Of a DNA stretch of 52,063 nt, positions 37,515 to 46,388 are shown one piece after another; the first letter of the stretch is position 1, and every line of letters starts with the position of its first letter. Made by a program: the position numbers and the translations under genes. The notes under the pieces are model-generated. The model was not told where the DNA came from, did not search any database, and saw only the letters and a list, made by a program, of their open reading frames with translations. The stretch spans positions 1 through 52,063 of the forward strand of contig NZ_BDAY01000089.1 of the NCBI RefSeq assembly GCF_001612685.1. Reading direction: 5' to 3'. This stretch comes from Nocardia altamirensis NBRC 108246. Lineage in GTDB: Bacteria; Actinomycetota; Actinomycetes; Mycobacteriales; Mycobacteriaceae.

Positions 37515-37907
37515 ATGATCGGCGGCGTGGCTTCCGATGAGATCGGCTTCGCGGCACCGATACCCGTGCTCCGCATGTTCGACGTCGCGCGGGCATACGA
37601 GTTCTATCGCGACTATCTAGGCTTCACCGTCGACTGGGAACACCGGTTCGGCGATGACTTTCCGTTGTACGCACAGGTTTCCCGGTCCTCGATGAAGCTG
37701 CATCTCAGCGAGCACCACGGTGACGGCACCCCGGGCACGGTGGTGTGGATCGAGGTCGCCGATGTGTACGCCTGGCAGGCCGAGTTGGCGGGCAAGCAGT
37801 ACCGCTACGCCAAACCGGGCTGCCCCGAAGAGGGTCCGGCCGGGCCGGGATTCGAGCTGGCCGATCCGTCCGGCAACATCCTGCGCTTCGCGCAACCGGA
37901 GGATTAG
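37515..37907 (+). CDS. Glyoxalase/bleomycin-resistance superfamily protein
   Basis: A 130-residue protein with a vicinal-oxygen-chelate fold. IPVLRMFDVARAYEFYRDYLGFTVDWEHRFGDDFPLYAQVSR is the typical first half, MKLHLSEHHGDGTPGTVVWIEV holds a candidate metal His, and PGFELADPSGNILRFAQPED ends with a candidate Glu. Such proteins may bind drugs or be small dioxygenases and lyases; the bleomycin-resistance subgroup has the same EHHGDGTPG motif. ATG 37515 is used; GTG 37527 is possible. The longer upstream frame is not supported. Confidence 0.87.
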   Translation: MIGGVASDEIGFAAPIPVLRMFDVARAYEFYRDYLGFTVDWEHRFGDDFPLYAQVSRSSMKLHLSEHHGDGTPGTVVWIEVADVYAWQAELAGKQYRYAKPGCPEEGPAGPGFELADPSGNILRFAQPED

Positions 37908-37956
37908 CTGCGCAGCCGGTAGCGGCGCCCGGTGGCGCGCAGTTACCGTGGGTGCT

Positions 37957-38421
37957 GTGGAAAGTACGCACGTCGCACCGGAACCGGCGGCACCTTCGGA
38001 CTCCGCCAACCCGTCCCGGTCCGGCCTGCGGGGGATGGGGATACCGCTGCTGGTCGCTGGCGTCGGCATCGGCGTCGGTGTGCTGCTGCACCTGCGCGAC
38101 CCGCACGTCGAGGGTTCCTACGGCATCTGCCCGGTGTACGCGCTCACCGGTTGGTGGTGCCCAGGCTGCGGTGGCATGCGGGCGATCAACAACCTGACCA
38201 ACGGCAACCTGCTCGATTCGGTGCAGAGCAACGTGCTTGCCGTGCCCCTCGTGCTCGCCTTCGTGCTGTGGGTCGGCGACTGGACATTGCGGGCCTGGCG
38301 CGGCGAACGCATGCGCCTGCCGTCCATCAACGCCGTCACGATGTGGACGTTCTTCGCGCTGCTCGCGGTATACACGGTGCTGCGCAACACCCCGTGGGGA
38401 ACCTGGCTCGCACCGGTCTGA
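37957..38421 (+). CDS. DUF2752 membrane protein
   Basis: A 154-residue inner-membrane protein with three membrane segments: LLVAGVGIGVGVLLHL, NVLAVPLVLAFVLWVGDWTL and VTMWTFFALLAVYTVLRN. The DUF2752 motif WWCPGCGGMRAINNL lies near residue 70 with two Cys. The family is widespread in actinobacteria and Bacteroidetes; its function is unknown. GTG 37957 chosen; the start is 49 bases after the glyoxalase gene. Confidence 0.87.
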   Translation: MESTHVAPEPAAPSDSANPSRSGLRGMGIPLLVAGVGIGVGVLLHLRDPHVEGSYGICPVYALTGWWCPGCGGMRAINNLTNGNLLDSVQSNVLAVPLVLAFVLWVGDWTLRAWRGERMRLPSINAVTMWTFFALLAVYTVLRNTPWGTWLAPV

Positions 38422-38474
38422 GCGCGCCGCACTCGACGGCGTCGCCCCGTGTTCTGAGGCGAAAGGCGTTGTGC

Positions 38475-39812
38475 CTATACCGCGTTGGCGGGCGGCAACT
38501 GCGGAAGCGGCTGCTCGGTCAACCACTGGTCCCAGAGCGGGCGCAGCGGAACCCGGCTGTAGTGCCCGGCCAGATCGGTGAACTCCTCGGTGGTGACCGA
38601 CCCGTGCCGGTAGCGAATTGTCCACTCCCGCAACAGATCGAAGAACGCGGTGTCGCCGAGCTCCAGGCGTAACGCGTGCAGGGTGAGCGCACCGCGCTTG
38701 TACACCCGATCATCGAACATGCGCAGCGGGCCCGGATCGCCGACGACGATGTCCTGCGACTGCCTCGACAGGTTGTGCCTGGCCGCTCTGGCCAGTTGGT
38801 CGGCGGTCGGCCCGCCCGCCTCCTCGGACCAGATCCATTCGGCGTAACAGGCGAAGCCTTCGTGTAGCCAGATATCGCGCCACTTCGCGATGGTGAGGCT
38901 GTTGCCGAACCACTGGTGCGCCAACTCGTGTGCGACCAGTCGTTCGGCGCCGCGTCTACCGTCGCAGTGGTTGGCGCCGAAGATCGAAATGCCTTGCGCC
39001 TCGATCGGGATCTCCAGGTCGTCGTCGGTGACGACCACGGTGTAGCCCTCGAAAGGGTAGGGCCCGAACCGTTCGGCGAAGACCTCCATCATCCGCGGCT
39101 GCCTGGCGAAGTCGTGCTCGAAATTGGCGCGCAGCCGCGGCGGCACGACGGCCTGCATCGGCACCGCGCCGTGTGCGGTCGGGATGCGGTGCTTTTGATA
39201 GGCGCCGATCTGGATGGTCGCCAGATAACTCGACATGGGTTCGGCCTGCTCGTACACCCAGGTGGTCTGGCTCGCCTTGGTCTGCTTGCGCAGCAGCGTG
39301 CCGTTGGCCAGCGCGTAGTACGGAGTGTCCGTGGTGATCGAAATCCGGTAGCTCGCTTTGGAACTCGGATGATCGTCGCAGGGAAACCAGGACGCGGCGC
39401 CGTTGGGCTGGCTGGCCACCAGCGCGCCTTCGGTGAGTTCCTCCCAGCCGACCTCACCCCACGGGCCGCGCACCGGCTTCGGCGTGCCGCCGTACTGGAT
39501 GACCAGCGAAAGCACGCCACCGGCCGGGATCCGCTGCTGCGGAGTGATCGTCAATTTGCCGCGCTGGTGCAGGTATTTCGCGGCCTTGGCGCCGTTGACG
39601 AACACCTTGGACACGGTGAGCGCTTGCGAGAGGTCCACCGCGAACCGCGGCCGGACCGCGGTGGTCACCGCGGTGATCTCGGCGCGGCCGGTCAGCCGAT
39701 TGCTGGCGACCTTGTAGATGAGTTCGAGCTCGTAGCGGGATACCCGATATCCCCGGTTTCCGTTTTGCGGCAGATACTCGTCGATGGGCTCTTCATAGAA
39801 CTTGTCCGGCAT
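38475..39812 (-). CDS. M1 family metallopeptidase (aminopeptidase N-like)
   Basis: A 445-residue zinc aminopeptidase. The zinc site is LVAHELAHQWFGN (near residue 291), HExxH, with the third ligand Glu in WLHEGFACYAEW, 18 residues further on. The substrate-binding GAMEN loop is replaced by EAQGISIFG, as in several actinobacterial short forms. At 445 residues it lacks the large C-terminal domain of PepN (about 850), so it is a short form of the Mtb-type M1 proteins. ATG 39812 overlaps the stop of the NRPS-like gene by one base (39812-39814), so the two are translationally coupled. Cytoplasmic by lack of a signal peptide. Confidence 0.93.
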   Translation of the reverse strand: MPDKFYEEPIDEYLPQNGNRGYRVSRYELELIYKVASNRLTGRAEITAVTTAVRPRFAVDLSQALTVSKVFVNGAKAAKYLHQRGKLTITPQQRIPAGGVLSLVIQYGGTPKPVRGPWGEVGWEELTEGALVASQPNGAASWFPCDDHPSSKASYRISITTDTPYYALANGTLLRKQTKASQTTWVYEQAEPMSSYLATIQIGAYQKHRIPTAHGAVPMQAVVPPRLRANFEHDFARQPRMMEVFAERFGPYPFEGYTVVVTDDDLEIPIEAQGISIFGANHCDGRRGAERLVAHELAHQWFGNSLTIAKWRDIWLHEGFACYAEWIWSEEAGGPTADQLARAARHNLSRQSQDIVVGDPGPLRMFDDRVYKRGALTLHALRLELGDTAFFDLLREWTIRYRHGSVTTEEFTDLAGHYSRVPLRPLWDQWLTEQPLPQLPPANAV

Positions 39813-42800
39813 CAGTGAGGCGCTCCGGGGTCGCCGCGGAACCAAGGCGCGATCGGGTTGCCCCACCAGCGAGTGGACGGTGGCACGGTGTCGCCGCGCA
39901 TGACCAGCGAGGCGGGGCCGATGGTCGCACCCTCGCCGATGGTCGACGCGGGCAGCGCGACGCAGTGCGGGCCGAGGGTGGCGCCGGGGCCGAGGATGAC
40001 GGTGTCCATGGACATGATGCGGTCGTGGAAGAGATGGGTCTGCACGACGCAGCCGCGTTCCACGGTCGCGCCGTCACCGAGTGTCACCAGGTCAGCCTCC
40101 GGTAGCCAATAAGATTCGCACCATACCCCGCGGCCGATCTTGGCGCCGAGGCCGCGCAGCCACAGGTTGAGTACCGGAGTACCCGTGGCGGCGCGGGCAA
40201 ACCATGGTGCGGCAACGGCTTCCACGAAAGTGTCGGAGACCTCGTTGCGCCACACGAACGAACTCCACAGCGGATGCTCCTCGGCGCGAATCCGCCCGAT
40301 CAGCAACCACTTCGCGGCCACCGAGCTGGCGCCGGCGAGCGCTCCCGCCGCCAGCAGCACCAGCCCGCTGAGCAGTGCGGTGGCGAGATGGCCGAGGTTC
40401 TCGGCGAGCCAGGCGAGGGTGAACAGCACGCCGAGTCCGATGGCGAAGGTCACCAGAACCGGGATCAGGCGGCAGGTTTCGACGATGCCGCGGGCGAGCC
40501 GAAGCCGCGGCGGCGGATCGAAGGTGCGCGCGGTGTCGGAGTGATCGGAGGCGCGGCGCAGCCGCACCGGCGGGCTGCCCAGCCAGGACGAGCCTGCCTT
40601 CGCCTTGGACGGCGCGGCCGAAAGCACCGCGACCAGACCGTTTTTCGGTACCCGCCGACCGGGCGCGGTCATGCCGGAGTTGCCGAGGAAGGCCCGCTTG
40701 CCGACCTTCGCCTCGCCGATCCGCAGCCAGCCGCCGCCGAGCTCGTAGCTGGCGATCATGGTGTCGTCGGCGAGGAAGGCGCCGTCGGCGACCGTGGTGA
40801 ACTTGGGCAGCAGCAGCACCGTCGACGCCTCGACGCCCTTGCCGATCTTCGCGCCGAGCAGGCGGAGCCAGATCGGGGTGAGCAGGCTTGCGTAGAGCGG
40901 GAAGAGGAAGGTACGGGCCGAGTCCAGCAGTCGCTCGGTCGACCACACCTGCCAGCCGACCCGGCTGCGCACCGGGTGGTAGCCCTCTTTCAGGCCGATG
41001 CTGAGCAGTCGCACCGCGACGATGGTGACCGCCGCGTACACCGCGAGGCTGAGCAGCGTCGCGACCGGCAGGATCGCGAAGGCGCGGCCCAAACCGCCTG
41101 CGAGCGTGCGGGTATCGCGGATGAACCAGGCGATGAACAGCCCGCCCGCGCCGAGCCCGAGGATGGGCACCGCGGCGAGCGCCATCGAGGTGATGCCGAA
41201 GATCGCCACCCAGTGCGCTGCCCGCTTGGGCGTGTGCGCGGGCCAGCGGTGGTGTGCCTTACCGATTTTCGCGGCGGGCGAGCCTGCCCATTCCTGCTCG
41301 GCCTTGACCTTGCCCGAGACGGCGGAGCCCGCCGCGACCTCGGCGTTCTTGCCGATCTTGGTGCCGGGCAACAGGATCGATCTGGCGCCGACCACCGCGC
41401 CTGCCCCGACGGTGACCGGGCCGAGGTGCACGACGTCGCCGTCGAGCCAGTAGCCGGACAGGTCGACCTCGGGCTCGACGCTGCAGCCGTCGCCCAATTC
41501 GAGCATGCCGGTCACCGGCGGCAGGGTGTGCAGGTCGACACCCTTGCCGATCTTCGCGCCGAGCGCTCGCGCGAACGGCACCATCCACGGTGCGCCCGAG
41601 AGGTTTTCGGCGCCGCTGGCCTCGGACAGCCGCACCGCGGCCCACAGGCGCAGATGGACCGAGCCGCCGCGCGGGTACTGACCGGGTCGCACCCCGCGCA
41701 GCAGCAGGCGGGCGCCGACCACGCAGATGGCCATCCGGCCGAGCGGGGAGATGAAGAGCAGGAACGCGGCAAGCGTCCACCACCAGGACAACTGCGGCAG
41801 CCACGGCAGCGATCCGGACCATGCCGCGATATTGCCGACGATCGCGAGCCAGGTGAGCCACTGCAGGCCGGTGAGCGTGGTGAGCGGGATGGTGGCGAGC
41901 ACTTGGGCGGCCTGAGCGGACAGCGGCGTCGGGCGGACGACGCGCTCCTCGACGGCGACGGCCGGTGTGCTCTGCTCCAGCAGTTCGGCGAGCGCGCCGA
42001 GCCTGGGATGGTCGTAGAGGTCGGCGACGGTGATCTGTGGATAACGCTCGCGCAGCGCGGTGACGAGTTGCGCCGCCGCCAGCGAGCCGCCGCCAAGGTC
42101 GAAGAAGTCGGCGTCCAGGTCGGTGACCTCGCCGCCGAGCACCGAATCCCACAGCCCGGCCACCCACTGTGCGACGCCGGTGAGATCGTTGTCGGCATCG
42201 TCGTCGGTGCTGTTGGGCAGCGGCCACGGCAGTGCGTTGCGGTCGACCTTGCCCGAGGTGCGGGTCGGCAGTTCGTCGACGAGCGCCAGCCTCGGCACCA
42301 GCGGGGCCGGAAGCTGTTCGGCCAGTTGGGCTCTGGCGCCCTTGAGGTCGAAGTCGGCGCCGGGGCCGGTGAGGTAGCCGACCAGGATCTTGTTGCCTGC
42401 CTTGGTGGTCCGGATCGCCGCCGCGGCGCCGGTGACGCCGGATAGGTGCTGCAGCGCGTTGTCGATCTCGCCGAGCTCGATGCGGCGTCCGCCGAGCTTG
42501 ATCTGGTCGTCGGCGCGGCCGAGGAAGACCAGGCCCGTGCTGTCGTTGCGGACCAGATCGCCACTGCGGTAGGCGCGATCCCAGCCGACCGAAGGCAGCG
42601 GCGCGTACTTCTCCGCGTCCTTCGCGGGATCGAGATAGCGGGCCAGGCCGACGCCACCGATCACCAGCTCACCGGATTCGCCCTCGCCCACCGGGTTTCC
42701 GGCGGAGTCGACCACAACGAGGTCCCAGCCGTCGAGCGGGAGTCCGATCCGGATCGGCCACTCGCCGTCGAGCAGTGCGGCGCAGGCGACCACCGTTGCC

Positions 42801-43729
42801 TCGGTGGGGCCGTAGGTATTCCAGACCTCACGTTCCGAATCACCGTTTCCGGCAAGGCGTTCCGCGAGCTCGGGTGGTACCGCCTCACCGCCGAAGATCA
42901 AAAGCCGGACCGCGTCGAGCGCCTCGGCAGGCCAGGTCGCGGCCAGCGTCGGCACCGTCGAGACGACGCTGATCTCCCTGCGCACCAGCCACGGGCCGAG
43001 ATCGGCGCCGGTGCGGACCAGGTCACGCGGCGCGGGCACCAGGCAGGCGCCGTTGCGCCAGGCCAGCCACATCTCCTCGCAGGAGGCGTCGAACGCCACC
43101 GAGAGGCCGGCCAGGACACGGTCGCCGGGGCCGATCGGGGCGTCCGGCAGGAACAGCCTGGCCTCGGCGTCGACGAAGGCGGCGGCGTTGCGGTGGGTCA
43201 CCGCAACGCCTTTCGGGGTTCCGGTGGAACCGGAGGTGAAGATGATCCACGCGTCGTCGGCGGGGGTCGGCAGCGCACTGACGCCCTCGTCGAGCGAGCG
43301 CTCGGCCGCGGCACGGATGCCCGCCGGTGTCGTTTCGATGCCTGCGGCGGTGACGATGGCGGTGACTTGAGCCTCGCCGAAGACCAGTTGGGCGCGCTCG
43401 TCCGGATCGTCGGCGTCGACCGGGACGTAGGCGGCGCCCGCATACAGCACGGCGAGGATGGTGAGGTAGAGGTCGCTGGCGCCCGACGGCATCCGCACGC
43501 CGACCCGGTCGCCTGGCCGCACGCCCGCGGTGGCGAGCCTGGCCATGATCTTCTCGATCTCGACGACCATTTCGAGATAGCTGAGGACCGTGTCGCCGTC
43601 GTCGATGGCGGGCGCATCGGGATGCGTGAGCGCCGTCGCGGTCAGGATGTCGACGAGGGTCCGGGCCGGTGGTGTGTTCGGGGTGCCGAGTAGCGGGTCA
43701 ACCGTCGCATCAACCTGTGGCTGGAGCAT
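39812..43729 (-). CDS. Pls/PosA-type NRPS-like protein: adenylation, carrier and membrane/acyltransferase domains
   Basis: A 1305-residue multidomain protein. The adenylation domain (about 20-500) has A3 WIIFTSGSTGTPKGVAV, A4 AFDASCEEMWLAW, A5 WNTYGPTEATVV, A7/A8 YRSGDLVRNDSTGLVFLGRADDQIKLGGRRIELGEID and A10 TRTSGKVDRN. The carrier domain has DLGGGSLAAAQLV with the phosphopantetheine Ser near residue 545. After that come six or more membrane segments alternating with left-handed beta-helix repeats (IGKGVDLHT, VTVGAGAVVGARSILLPG and others) in three blocks. This is the layout of poly-lysine synthetase (Pls) family proteins: an amino acid is activated and coupled without condensation domains. 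The product is unknown. ATG 43729 chosen; two earlier starts exist (43750, 43765). Confidence 0.93.
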   Translation of the reverse strand: MLQPQVDATVDPLLGTPNTPPARTLVDILTATALTHPDAPAIDDGDTVLSYLEMVVEIEKIMARLATAGVRPGDRVGVRMPSGASDLYLTILAVLYAGAAYVPVDADDPDERAQLVFGEAQVTAIVTAAGIETTPAGIRAAAERSLDEGVSALPTPADDAWIIFTSGSTGTPKGVAVTHRNAAAFVDAEARLFLPDAPIGPGDRVLAGLSVAFDASCEEMWLAWRNGACLVPAPRDLVRTGADLGPWLVRREISVVSTVPTLAATWPAEALDAVRLLIFGGEAVPPELAERLAGNGDSEREVWNTYGPTEATVVACAALLDGEWPIRIGLPLDGWDLVVVDSAGNPVGEGESGELVIGGVGLARYLDPAKDAEKYAPLPSVGWDRAYRSGDLVRNDSTGLVFLGRADDQIKLGGRRIELGEIDNALQHLSGVTGAAAAIRTTKAGNKILVGYLTGPGADFDLKGARAQLAEQLPAPLVPRLALVDELPTRTSGKVDRNALPWPLPNSTDDDADNDLTGVAQWVAGLWDSVLGGEVTDLDADFFDLGGGSLAAAQLVTALRERYPQITVADLYDHPRLGALAELLEQSTPAVAVEERVVRPTPLSAQAAQVLATIPLTTLTGLQWLTWLAIVGNIAAWSGSLPWLPQLSWWWTLAAFLLFISPLGRMAICVVGARLLLRGVRPGQYPRGGSVHLRLWAAVRLSEASGAENLSGAPWMVPFARALGAKIGKGVDLHTLPPVTGMLELGDGCSVEPEVDLSGYWLDGDVVHLGPVTVGAGAVVGARSILLPGTKIGKNAEVAAGSAVSGKVKAEQEWAGSPAAKIGKAHHRWPAHTPKRAAHWVAIFGITSMALAAVPILGLGAGGLFIAWFIRDTRTLAGGLGRAFAILPVATLLSLAVYAAVTIVAVRLLSIGLKEGYHPVRSRVGWQVWSTERLLDSARTFLFPLYASLLTPIWLRLLGAKIGKGVEASTVLLLPKFTTVADGAFLADDTMIASYELGGGWLRIGEAKVGKRAFLGNSGMTAPGRRVPKNGLVAVLSAAPSKAKAGSSWLGSPPVRLRRASDHSDTARTFDPPPRLRLARGIVETCRLIPVLVTFAIGLGVLFTLAWLAENLGHLATALLSGLVLLAAGALAGASSVAAKWLLIGRIRAEEHPLWSSFVWRNEVSDTFVEAVAAPWFARAATGTPVLNLWLRGLGAKIGRGVWCESYWLPEADLVTLGDGATVERGCVVQTHLFHDRIMSMDTVILGPGATLGPHCVALPASTIGEGATIGPASLVMRGDTVPPSTRWWGNPIAPWFRGDPGAPH

Positions 43730-44077
43730 GACGCCCTGCCCACCTCCCATTCGCCCGCCTCGCACTTCCTGGTGTTGTTTCTGTCATAGCTGGGTTACCA
43801 GTTGGCAAACGCCATGGTGACCAGTTGTCCAGGCTACTCGGGGTTGTCGACGTTTGTTGTTCACCGGCGCGGATGCCCGGCTCGGCACCGTCGCTGGAGT
43901 TGTTGCAGGTCGTGGCGATTTCTGTCAGGCGCGCCGAAGCAATGCCTGGTTGGCGGGTTGCGGAGGGGGTTCGCCAGACGGTCGCTGCGCGGTGCGGTCC
44001 GCAGCGATGTGATTCCGCTCATCGGGCTGGTGATCTTGCAGCTCAGAGCGTTTCGCGCCCGGCGTGGCGCGGTGCGG
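43730..44077. other. Intergenic region before the NRPS-like gene
   Basis: No gene seen. GGTTACCA (43793-43800) and TGGTGACC (43815-43822) form an inverted repeat with one mismatch and also overlap a direct ACCAGTTG repeat. This may be an operator for the NRPS-like operon, whose start lies about 65 bases away. Confidence 0.35.
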
Positions 44078-44725
44078 TCAGGCCGCGGAGGCGGCGGTGC
44101 CGATGCCGAGGGTGACCAGAATGGCGGCGCTGGCCTGTTCGAGCCGATCCCGGATCTTCGGGCGGCGCAGCAGCGTGACCGCTCGGGAGGCGGCCAGGGC
44201 CAGGAGCACCATCGCTACCGCGGCGATGGCCGATTCGACGGCGCCGAGCGCGAGGGTGTTGGCGAAGGTGACCTCGGTCAGGAACTGCGGTAGCACGGCG
44301 AGGTAGAACAGGCCGACTTTCGGGTTGAACATGCACGAGACGATGCCCGCGGTGAACGCCGAGCGAACCGAGGTGCGCGCGCCGGACCCGATGTCGACCT
44401 GATCCTCGGCGGCAGCGGCGGCCCGTGCCGCCCTGCGTTGCCGTCGCTGATCGAGCAACGCGCGAATACCCAAGTACAGCAAGTAGATTCCGCCGACGAT
44501 CTTGAGCGCGCGATAGGCGGTCGCTGACTGCTCCAGCAGCGCGGCGACGCCGGCCGCGACCACCACCGCCCACAACAGGCCGCCGAGTGCCGACCCGATG
44601 GCCGCCGCGATCCCCGGTCGCGCGTCCACGATCGAGAACCTCAGCACCAGAAACGAATCCGGGCCAGGAGTGATCGACAGCAGGACGCACAGGCCGATGA
44701 AGCTCAGCAGCAGGGAAAGTGACAC
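44078..44725 (-). CDS. LysE family amino-acid exporter
   Basis: A 215-residue inner-membrane transporter. The N-terminal signature LLSITPGPDSFLVLRFSI (residues about 15-32) is typical of the RhtB/LysE family, followed by AAIGSALGGLLWAVVVAAG, TAYRALKIVGGIYLLYLGIRAL and C-terminal helices including FTAGIVSCMFNPKVGLFYLAVLPQFL. About six membrane helices, with a charged loop near residue 100. Substrate amino acid unknown. GTG 44725 start. It is divergent from the SAM riboswitch/aminotransferase unit, with about 100 bases between them. Confidence 0.9.
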   Translation of the reverse strand: MSLSLLLSFIGLCVLLSITPGPDSFLVLRFSIVDARPGIAAAIGSALGGLLWAVVVAAGVAALLEQSATAYRALKIVGGIYLLYLGIRALLDQRRQRRAARAAAAAEDQVDIGSGARTSVRSAFTAGIVSCMFNPKVGLFYLAVLPQFLTEVTFANTLALGAVESAIAAVAMVLLALAASRAVTLLRRPKIRDRLEQASAAILVTLGIGTAASAA

Positions 44726-44789
44726 TCAACGATGGGAACTCACGGTGACGCGATAAGCAACGGGTTTATGCCCGCCAGTGGGTGTCCTG

Positions 44790-44818
44790 TTGACAGGGCG
44801 GGTGATCTTCTGTCAATC
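44790..44818 (+). promoter_or_regulatory. Possible promoter of the riboswitch unit
   Basis: TTGACA (44790-44795), 17-base spacer, then TCAATC (44813-44818), a poor -10. The start would be at about 44825, just at the riboswitch's first stem. Confidence 0.35.
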
Positions 44819-44826
44819 TCGGGACA

Positions 44827-44936
44827 GGTCATGAGTACCAGCGTTCAGCCCCGGCTTGCTGGTCGGCAACCCTCCTCCGCGGTGGGGTGCTCCGGGTGAC
44901 GACCGGGCCGACGCCCAACCGGGTGCGGCAAGCGCG
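44827..44936 (+). promoter_or_regulatory. SAM-IV riboswitch
   Basis: The region begins GGTCATGAGTACCAGCG and continues with CCCCGGCTTGCTGGTCGGC, AACCCTCCTCCGCGGTGGGG, TGCTCCGGGTGACGACC. P1 pairs GGTC (44827-44830) with GACC (44901-44904). This matches the actinobacterial SAM-IV class, which keeps the SAM-I core and adds a 3' hairpin and pseudoknot (GGGCCGACGCCC and CCGGGTGCGG here). S-adenosylmethionine binding should reduce expression of the downstream aminotransferase gene, which fits sulfur metabolism. The mechanism (translation or transcription) is not clear. Confidence 0.88.
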
Positions 44937-44988
44937 GACTCGCTGAATCTTGCTGATTACGGGTCCCAGAGCCGACGGGATTTTCGTG

Positions 44989-46305
44989 ATGACTGCTGTT
45001 GTGGACCAGAACTGTGCGCTGGCCCGAGTCTCGGGTGACGACCTGCGGGTGCCGCTCGTCCAAGGCGGAACCACCACCTATGCCAATTTCGACTACGCCG
45101 CGAGCGCACCCGCATTGGCGCAGGTGACCGACCGGGTGCAGCAGCTGCTGCCGTTCTACGCGAGCGTGCATCGCGGCGCGGGCTACGCCTCGCGCATCTC
45201 CACCGAGTGCTACGAGGCCGCGCGCGGTTCGGTGACCCGGTTCCTCGACGCCACCGACGATCAGGTAGTCGTCTTCACCCGCAACACCACCGACTCGCTG
45301 AACCTGCTCGCGTCCTGCGTGCCGGGCGACACCGTGGTGCTCGACATCGAACATCACGCCAACTTTCTGCCGTGGACCAAGCACGGCCGCCGCGTCGTGC
45401 ACGCCGCGGCCACCGTCGAGGAGACGGTCGGCAGGCTGGTCGCGGAGCTGTGCAGCAAGCCTGCCGCGCTGCTCGCGGTGACCGGCGCCTCGAACGTCAC
45501 CGGCGAGGTGCTTCCGCTGGAGCGCCTGGCCACCGTCGCGCACCAGTGCGGTGCCCGCATCCTCGTCGATGCCGCTCAACTGGCGCCGCATCGGCGAATC
45601 AGCCTGCGTGAGACGGGCATCGATTACGTGGTGTTTTCCGGTCACAAGCTGTACGCGCCGTTCGGCGCCGGTGTGCTCGTCGGCCGCAGGGACTGGCTGG
45701 ATGCGGCCGAGCCGTACCTCGCCGGCGGTGGTGCGGTCCGTGAGGTCACCACCGGCGGCGCCGAATGGGCGGCCGCGCCGCAGCGGCACGAGGGTGGTTC
45801 GCCGAACGTGCTCGGCGCCGCCGCGCTCGCCGCTGCCTGCGACGCGCTCTGTGAGATCGACGCGGAAACTCTCGCCGCACACGAACATCGGCTCGCCGAT
45901 CGGCTGCGCGCAGGCCTCGCCGCGATCCCCGGCGTGCAGCTGCTGAGCATCTGGACCGACAGCCCCGACACCGTCGGCATCGTCGCCTTCACTCTCGACG
46001 GTTTCGTCCCCGGCCACGTCGCCGCCTACCTCTCCGCCGAGCACGGGATCGGCGTCCGCGACGGCCGCTTCTGCGCCCACCCCCTGCTGGCCCGCCTCGG
46101 CCTGGACGGCGCCCTGCGCGCCAGCATCGGCCTCGGCACCACCCCCGCCGACGTCGACCGCCTCATCGAAGCCGTCGCCACCCTGGTCAACACCGGCCCG
46201 GCCTGGAACTACGCCGCCACCAACAACGTATGGAACCCCACCCCCGAAACCCGCCCCTTCACCTCAACCGCCCCCGTCGGCGCCGCCCCCTGCCTCGTCG
46301 ACTAG
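44989..46305 (+). CDS. Class V aminotransferase (cysteine desulfurase-like)
   Basis: A 438-residue PLP enzyme. YANFDYAASAPAL near the N terminus, VHRGAGYASRIST, and the PLP-binding Lys in YVVFSGHKLYAPFGAGVL (near residue 220) are visible, with the preceding ASNVTGEVLPL and LVDAAQLAPH (Asp near 195). It belongs to the NifS/CsdA family that removes sulfur or selenium from cysteine, or acts as a related lyase. The active-site loop Cys of desulfurases is not obvious, which leaves other class V reactions possible. The upstream SAM-IV riboswitch links it to sulfur amino acid metabolism. ATG 44989. Confidence 0.9.
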   Translation: MTAVVDQNCALARVSGDDLRVPLVQGGTTTYANFDYAASAPALAQVTDRVQQLLPFYASVHRGAGYASRISTECYEAARGSVTRFLDATDDQVVVFTRNTTDSLNLLASCVPGDTVVLDIEHHANFLPWTKHGRRVVHAAATVEETVGRLVAELCSKPAALLAVTGASNVTGEVLPLERLATVAHQCGARILVDAAQLAPHRRISLRETGIDYVVFSGHKLYAPFGAGVLVGRRDWLDAAEPYLAGGGAVREVTTGGAEWAAAPQRHEGGSPNVLGAAALAAACDALCEIDAETLAAHEHRLADRLRAGLAAIPGVQLLSIWTDSPDTVGIVAFTLDGFVPGHVAAYLSAEHGIGVRDGRFCAHPLLARLGLDGALRASIGLGTTPADVDRLIEAVATLVNTGPAWNYAATNNVWNPTPETRPFTSTAPVGAAPCLVD

Positions 46306-46330
46306 CCGCAGCACCCTCGATCAGCTTGAT

Positions 46331-46376
46331 CCGCACCTGTTCTCGGGATCCACACGTCCCGCGACAGGTGCGGTTT
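46331..46376. terminator. Bidirectional terminator between convergent genes
   Basis: CCGCACCTGT (46331-46340) and ACAGGTGCGG (46364-46373) pair over 10 bases with an inner CGGG/CCCG and are followed by TTTCAGT. The two convergent genes end on either side. Confidence 0.8.
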
Positions 46377-46388
46377 CAGTCCGGATGC

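Noticed and set aside
40274..42445. Plus-strand ORF of 723 codons
   Set aside because: Opposite the NRPS-like gene; composition is low-complexity Arg/Gly/Ala and no motif is present.
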